A DNA stretch of 8,634 nucleotides from Planctomycetota bacterium (GTDB lineage: Bacteria > Planctomycetota > UBA1135 > UBA2386): the NCBI GenBank assembly GCA_020425915.1, contig JAGQQZ010000271.1:1-8634 (forward strand). The letters are read 5' to 3'. Within the stretch, counting starts at the first letter, position 1. The number at the start of each line of letters is the position of its first letter. Positions 5,667-8,634 of this stretch are shown here, in pieces. A program made the position numbers and the translations under genes. The notes beneath the pieces are model-generated. The model did not search any database. It was not told the DNA's origin and saw nothing but the letters and a program-made list of their open reading frames with translations.

Positions 5667-7727
5667 TCAGCGCGACGGCAGGACGAGTTCGAGCGCCTGC
5701 CCGAGTTCGGCGATTCGGAACGGCTTCGCGAGGAACGTCGCGTGTGCCCGGTCCGCGAGGAGTCCCTGGACCTCGGCTTCGGAACTGTGCCCGCTGTAGA
5801 ACACGACCGGCAGGTTCGGGGCGATCCCTCGGATCCCCTCGAAGACCTCTTCACCGCTCATGCCCGGCATCGACAAGTCCAGCAGCACGGCACCGAACCG
5901 GTTCGGGTCCTCGCGCACGAGCTCGACCGCCTCGGACGGGCGCTCGACGGAGACCGCGCGATAGCCGAGCGCCGTCAACATCTGGGAGGACACCTTGCGA
6001 ACGGCGACCTCGTCGTCCACGACGAGCACGCTCGTGTTCCCGGGACCGAACTCCGTCGGCGCGTCGTAGGTCGTATCGGCCGCGCGCACTGCATGGCTCA
6101 CGGGGAACAGGAGCCGGAAGCAGCTCCCGGCGCCGATCCGCGATTCGACGCGCAGCGTGCCTCGATGGCTCCGCATGATGCCGAGCGTCGACGCGAGCCC
6201 CAGGCCGTGCCCACCTCGCTTGGTGGTGAAGAACGGATCGAAGATCCGATCGATGACGTCGCTCTCGATCCCGCAGCCATCGTCGGTCACCTCGACCAAC
6301 ACGTAATCCCCGGGGTCGACGTCGCCGCCGAACGTGTAGGCGGAGAGGTCGTCGCGCGTCGCACAGACGGTCTTCAAACTCACGCGAACCGAACCGCCAC
6401 GCTCTCCGATCGAATCGAAGGCGTTGACGAGCACGTTGATCATCACCTGCCGGACCTGCGTGGCGTCGCCGTCGATCATGGCGTCCTCGCAGTCGCAGTC
6501 GACGACGACGTCCACGCTTCTCGGCTTGCTGCTGCGGACGAGCTCGACGCTCTCACGGGTGAGCGAGCACACGTCGACGACACCGATCGTGAGCTTGCTC
6601 TTGCCGGCGTAACTCATCAGGCGCTCGGTCAGCTCTGCGGCGCGCGCACTCGCTCGCAGAACCTCGGCGAGCTTCCGTCGAGCTGGCGAATCCGGGTCGA
6701 GGGAGAGAGCGGCGAGCTCCGCGTTGCCGGTGATTCCGACGAGCAGGTTGTTGAAGTCGTGCGCGATCCCGCTCGCGAGCACCCCGAGGCTGTCGAGCCG
6801 CTGGGAGCGCTGCAACGCCTCCTCCGCCCGCTTGCGGCGGGTCACGTCCCGCCACACCGCACGCAAGTGAAGGACCGTGCCGTCGGAACCGCGTCGCGCC
6901 GCCACCTTCAGGTTGACGTCGATCGTCGATCCGTCCCGACGAACGACCTGGAGTCCCTCGCGCTCGACCTCGTCCTGACCATCCAACATTCGGAACACGC
7001 GCTTCGTGCCGACCCTGCTGTCCGCGTGATGGAGATCGAGGACGGAGCGTCCGACGAGTTCGTCCGACGAGAACCCGACGATGTCCGCCAACGTGCGGTT
7101 GCACTCGACGATGCGGAGTGTCGACGGATCGATCGACGCCAACATGTCCGGCGCGCTGTCGTACAGGTCCTGATAGCGACGCACGGCACTCTCGAGCAAG
7201 TCGTGCGAGCGCGTGCGCTCGAGCGCGATCCCCGCGAGCTGAGACGCGATCCTCAACAACTGCTGATGCGATTCGTCGGGCGTCCCGCAGCTCGGCCGCG
7301 AGATCGCGAACGAGCCAGCCGCGCGCCCCCCGCTCATGAGGATCGGGTACGACCAGCACGCCTTGATCCCGTACGTCACCGACGCCGCACGGAAGGCCTC
7401 CCAGCGCGGGTCGGTACCCGTGTCCTCGACGTAGACCGGCTGACGCTGGTACACGGACGTCCCACACGATCCAGCGAGGTCGGAGGGAACGAGCCCGTTG
7501 AGCGCCGAGACCAAACCGGATGCTGCACTGGGCGCCGCCGCGACGTTGAGCGCTCCCGTCGCCTCGTCGAGCAGCATGATCGAACAGACACCCTCGGGCG
7601 TGGCCGTCTCGACCAGCTCGCACACCAGCGCGAGGACTTCCCGCAGCGGCGCGCCGACCGCGATCCGTTCGAGCACGCGAGCTTGCAGCTCGAGGATCGT
7701 CTGCGTGGGGTCGCTGAGGATGTTCAT
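5667..7727 (-). CDS. Soluble hybrid sensor histidine kinase (GAF-PAS-HisKA-HATPase-REC)
   Basis: A 686-residue two-component hybrid kinase with no signal peptide or membrane segment, hence a cytosolic sensor. GAF domain about 25-172 (CSIMLLDEATGALNVAAAPS near 48-67; CGTSVYQRQPVYVEDT at 88-103); PAS domain about 184-298 (DSAPDMLASID at 190-200, ending in WRDVTRRKRAEEAL at 292-305); HisKA H-box GIAHDFNNLL at 320-329 with phospho-acceptor His323; HATPase N-box with Asn435, G1 DDGCGI at 482-487, F-box FDPFFTTK at 496-503 and G2 GHGLGL at 506-511; receiver domain about 564-683 with acidic pocket Asp571/Asp572, phospho-acceptor Asp617 (LLDLSMPGMSG), switch Ser645 and Lys668. All key residues are intact, so autophosphorylation and internal phosphotransfer are expected. 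No DNA-binding output domain or separate regulator is present; an Hpt protein or further regulator elsewhere may complete the relay. Start ATG 7727 has a strong CAGGAG six bases upstream. Confidence 0.95.
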   Translation of the reverse strand: MNILSDPTQTILELQARVLERIAVGAPLREVLALVCELVETATPEGVCSIMLLDEATGALNVAAAPSAASGLVSALNGLVPSDLAGSCGTSVYQRQPVYVEDTGTDPRWEAFRAASVTYGIKACWSYPILMSGGRAAGSFAISRPSCGTPDESHQQLLRIASQLAGIALERTRSHDLLESAVRRYQDLYDSAPDMLASIDPSTLRIVECNRTLADIVGFSSDELVGRSVLDLHHADSRVGTKRVFRMLDGQDEVEREGLQVVRRDGSTIDVNLKVAARRGSDGTVLHLRAVWRDVTRRKRAEEALQRSQRLDSLGVLASGIAHDFNNLLVGITGNAELAALSLDPDSPARRKLAEVLRASARAAELTERLMSYAGKSKLTIGVVDVCSLTRESVELVRSSKPRSVDVVVDCDCEDAMIDGDATQVRQVMINVLVNAFDSIGERGGSVRVSLKTVCATRDDLSAYTFGGDVDPGDYVLVEVTDDGCGIESDVIDRIFDPFFTTKRGGHGLGLASTLGIMRSHRGTLRVESRIGAGSCFRLLFPVSHAVRAADTTYDAPTEFGPGNTSVLVVDDEVAVRKVSSQMLTALGYRAVSVERPSEAVELVREDPNRFGAVLLDLSMPGMSGEEVFEGIRGIAPNLPVVFYSGHSSEAEVQGLLADRAHATFLAKPFRIAELGQALELVLPSR

Positions 7728-7733
7728 GGCGGA

Positions 7734-7739
7734 CTCCTG
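7734..7739 (-). promoter_or_regulatory. Shine-Dalgarno of the hybrid histidine kinase
   Basis: CAGGAG lies six bases before the ATG at 7727, within the 37-base gap after the small membrane protein gene. No promoter hexamers or terminator hairpin are seen in that gap, so read-through from the upstream genes is the default. Confidence 0.75.
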
Positions 7740-7764
7740 AGGCGGGCGTGGACCGGATTGTCGG

Positions 7765-8220
7765 CTAAGGGGTCGTTCCGTTCAACGAAGCTCGCGGAGG
7801 TCCGCCGAGGATGCACACGAGGAAGATCGCGACGCTCGCGAGGACGACGAGCGAGTCGACCCAGCGTTCCTGCGCGACCTCGAACTCGTGGAACAGGTCC
7901 GCGATCGTGATGCGGAGGTGCTTCCACAGGATCTCCGCGACGGTCGCGAACGCCACCAGCGCAGGCACCACGCGCTCGACGGGGCGAGCGCGGAACAGTC
8001 GCGCGACACCGGACCGGCACCGAAGCAGCAGCAGGCCGCTGACCGACAGCATGACTCCGACGAGCAGGGCCTCCGAACCCGAAGGCAACTCGATGCCCCG
8101 GCGCGGCGCGAGCGCCAAGACGATCGAACCGATCACGATGCCGAGGCCCCACACGATCCACGTGATCCCGAGCAAGCCGACACCGATCACCACCACCGCG
8201 CGACCGAACGGATCACCCAC
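7765..8220 (-). CDS. Small multi-pass membrane protein of unknown function
   Basis: Not recognised as a known family. With the GTG start at 8220 it has 151 residues beginning VGDPFGRAVVVIGVG (the initiator would be Met). Hydrophobic spans are about 7-38 (long enough for one long or two short helices), 50-67, 83-100 and 121-139. Between the third and last spans is a mostly amphipathic, charged stretch (LRITIADLFHEFEVAQERW, about 101-121), probably a cytoplasmic or interfacial helix. The start was chosen because GAGG lies six bases upstream and because it overlaps the upstream stop by only eight bases (GTGGGTGA). An in-frame GTG at 8259 would add 13 residues and increase the overlap; the only purine run before it is one to two bases away, too close. 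Coupling to the upstream membrane protein suggests that the two act together. It ends with TAG at 7767-7765, 37 bases before the hybrid kinase gene. Confidence 0.7.
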   Translation of the reverse strand: MGDPFGRAVVVIGVGLLGITWIVWGLGIVIGSIVLALAPRRGIELPSGSEALLVGVMLSVSGLLLLRCRSGVARLFRARPVERVVPALVAFATVAEILWKHLRITIADLFHEFEVAQERWVDSLVVLASVAIFLVCILGGPPRASLNGTTP

Positions 8221-8634
8221 GCTCGACCTCGCTTCGACACCACCAGCGCGCGAGCGCACTTCCCTTGAAGAACAGCACCGCCGCGCCGACGCACGTCACG
8301 ACCGCAGGCACGATCGTCGACTTCGTCAACTGGGTCGGCCCATTCGGATCGTCGAGCAACGGGAACAACGCGGTCCCGACCACCTGGAGCTTCCCCAAGA
8401 ACACGAACACGGCGACGCCTGCGAACCCAGCCGCCAGAAGTCGTTCGACCGTCGGAAGCAGCAACTCGGATTCGCCCTCGCCGCTCTCGAAGCCACGAAC
8501 GATCGCGCCGCGGAAATACCAGATCACGATGCCGAGCGCCGGTTGGACCCACGCTGCCCACCAGGGGAACGTGGGCCCGAGCGAAAGCGCGAGGGTGATC
8601 TGGAGCACGCCGTCGAACAAGACGTACGCGACGA
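8213..8634 (-). CDS. Multi-pass membrane protein of unknown function, N-terminus beyond right window edge
   Basis: The frame is open to the window end; 139 residues are visible, starting VAYVLFDGVLQITLAL. A TTG at 8620 could serve as a start but would cut into a hydrophobic helix, so the true start is probably upstream of the window. Four hydrophobic spans are visible (numbering from the first visible residue): about 1-19, 24-43 (WAAWVQPALGIVIWYF), 65-82 (LAAGFAGVAVFVFLG) and 108-128 (IVPAVVTCVGAAVLFFKG). An acidic loop (ESGEGESELL, near 50-59) and a Pro/Asp-rich loop (LFPLLDDPNGPTQ, near 91-103) separate them. No family or catalytic motif is recognised. The stop TGA at 8215-8213 lies inside the start of the next membrane protein gene (eight-base overlap), so the pair is likely translated together and may form one membrane complex. 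Membrane nature is fairly sure; function is unknown. Confidence 0.7.
   Translation of the reverse strand, partial: VAYVLFDGVLQITLALSLGPTFPWWAAWVQPALGIVIWYFRGAIVRGFESGEGESELLLPTVERLLAAGFAGVAVFVFLGKLQVVGTALFPLLDDPNGPTQLTKSTIVPAVVTCVGAAVLFFKGSALARWWCRSEVERG
8227..8230 (-). promoter_or_regulatory. Shine-Dalgarno deciding the GTG start at 8220
   Basis: GAGG sits six bases before GTG 8220, inside the 3' end of the upstream gene. It favours this start over the in-frame GTG at 8259. Confidence 0.5.

Noticed and set aside
3073..5799. 908-codon open frame on the plus strand opposite the kinase and the ketosynthase
   Set aside because: Its product is an Arg/Asp/Val/His-rich low-complexity sequence with no domain, it crosses two well-supported genes on the other strand, and it is explained by scarce stop codons antisense to GC-rich codons.
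5646..7910. 754-codon open frame on the plus strand opposite the hybrid histidine kinase
   Set aside because: Antisense shadow of a gene with five recognisable domains and all signature residues; no homologous pattern of its own.
8221..8259. Upstream GTG at 8259 as the start of the second small membrane protein
   Set aside because: It needs a 47-base overlap with the preceding gene and its only purine run is one to two bases away, while GTG 8220 has GAGG at a normal spacing. It is not fully excluded.
8618..8620. TTG at 8620 as the start of the right-edge membrane protein
   Set aside because: The frame continues upstream with hydrophobic codons (Val-Ala-Tyr-Val) to the window end, so the start is more likely outside the window.
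1..8634. Frequent CTCGAG and CGATCG palindromes across the window
   Set aside because: They fall inside codons at scattered, irregular spacing and follow from the codon choice (Glu GAG, Ile ATC, Arg CG-); no array or conserved flanks.

Overview
This is a GC-rich bacterial window in which every credible gene lies on the minus strand, so transcription runs from position 8634 towards position 1. There are eight genes, two of them cut by the window edges. Spacing is very tight: two small-gene junctions and the aminotransferase block overlap, and the other gaps are only 14 to 67 bases. The block could be one long transcription unit with internal promoters. A Planctomycetes-type genome is the best guess, from the large membrane-anchored Ser/Thr kinase with a DWG (not DFG) motif, the style of its juxtamembrane linker, and the mix of eukaryote-like kinase with hybrid histidine kinase. 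This is inference; no ribosomal RNA or other marker is present.

In order of transcription: (1) two overlapping small multi-pass membrane proteins of unknown function (8634-8213, running off the right edge, and 8220-7765); (2) a soluble hybrid sensor histidine kinase with the order GAF-PAS-HisKA-HATPase-receiver (7727-5667); (3) a FabF-type beta-ketoacyl synthase homologue (5652-4273) that keeps the nucleophilic Cys but has Asn and Gln where both catalytic His residues are expected; (4) a Ser/Thr protein kinase (4224-2461) joined through a membrane segment to an extracytoplasmic Tll0287-like/DUF3365 domain with a CxxCH haem-attachment motif and a C-terminal membrane anchor; (5) a fold-type IV aminotransferase (2393-1497); (6) a fold-type I aminotransferase (1497-322); (7) the N-terminal 108 residues of another membrane protein (325 to the left edge).

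Genes 5 to 7 form a translationally coupled cassette (TGATG and ATGA junctions). Genes 3 and 4 join an apparently non-elongating ketosynthase with a probable haem-based or redox-sensing kinase, next to a two-component hybrid kinase. No pathway can be assigned with confidence. The simplest reading is a signalling section (hybrid kinase, haem kinase) interleaved with acyl and amino-group metabolism. The two least ordinary items are the haem-sensor Ser/Thr kinase and the ketosynthase with the altered triad. I saw no RNA genes, CRISPR arrays, insertion sequences, phage genes or convincing terminators, and no stretch over 300 bases lacks a gene.
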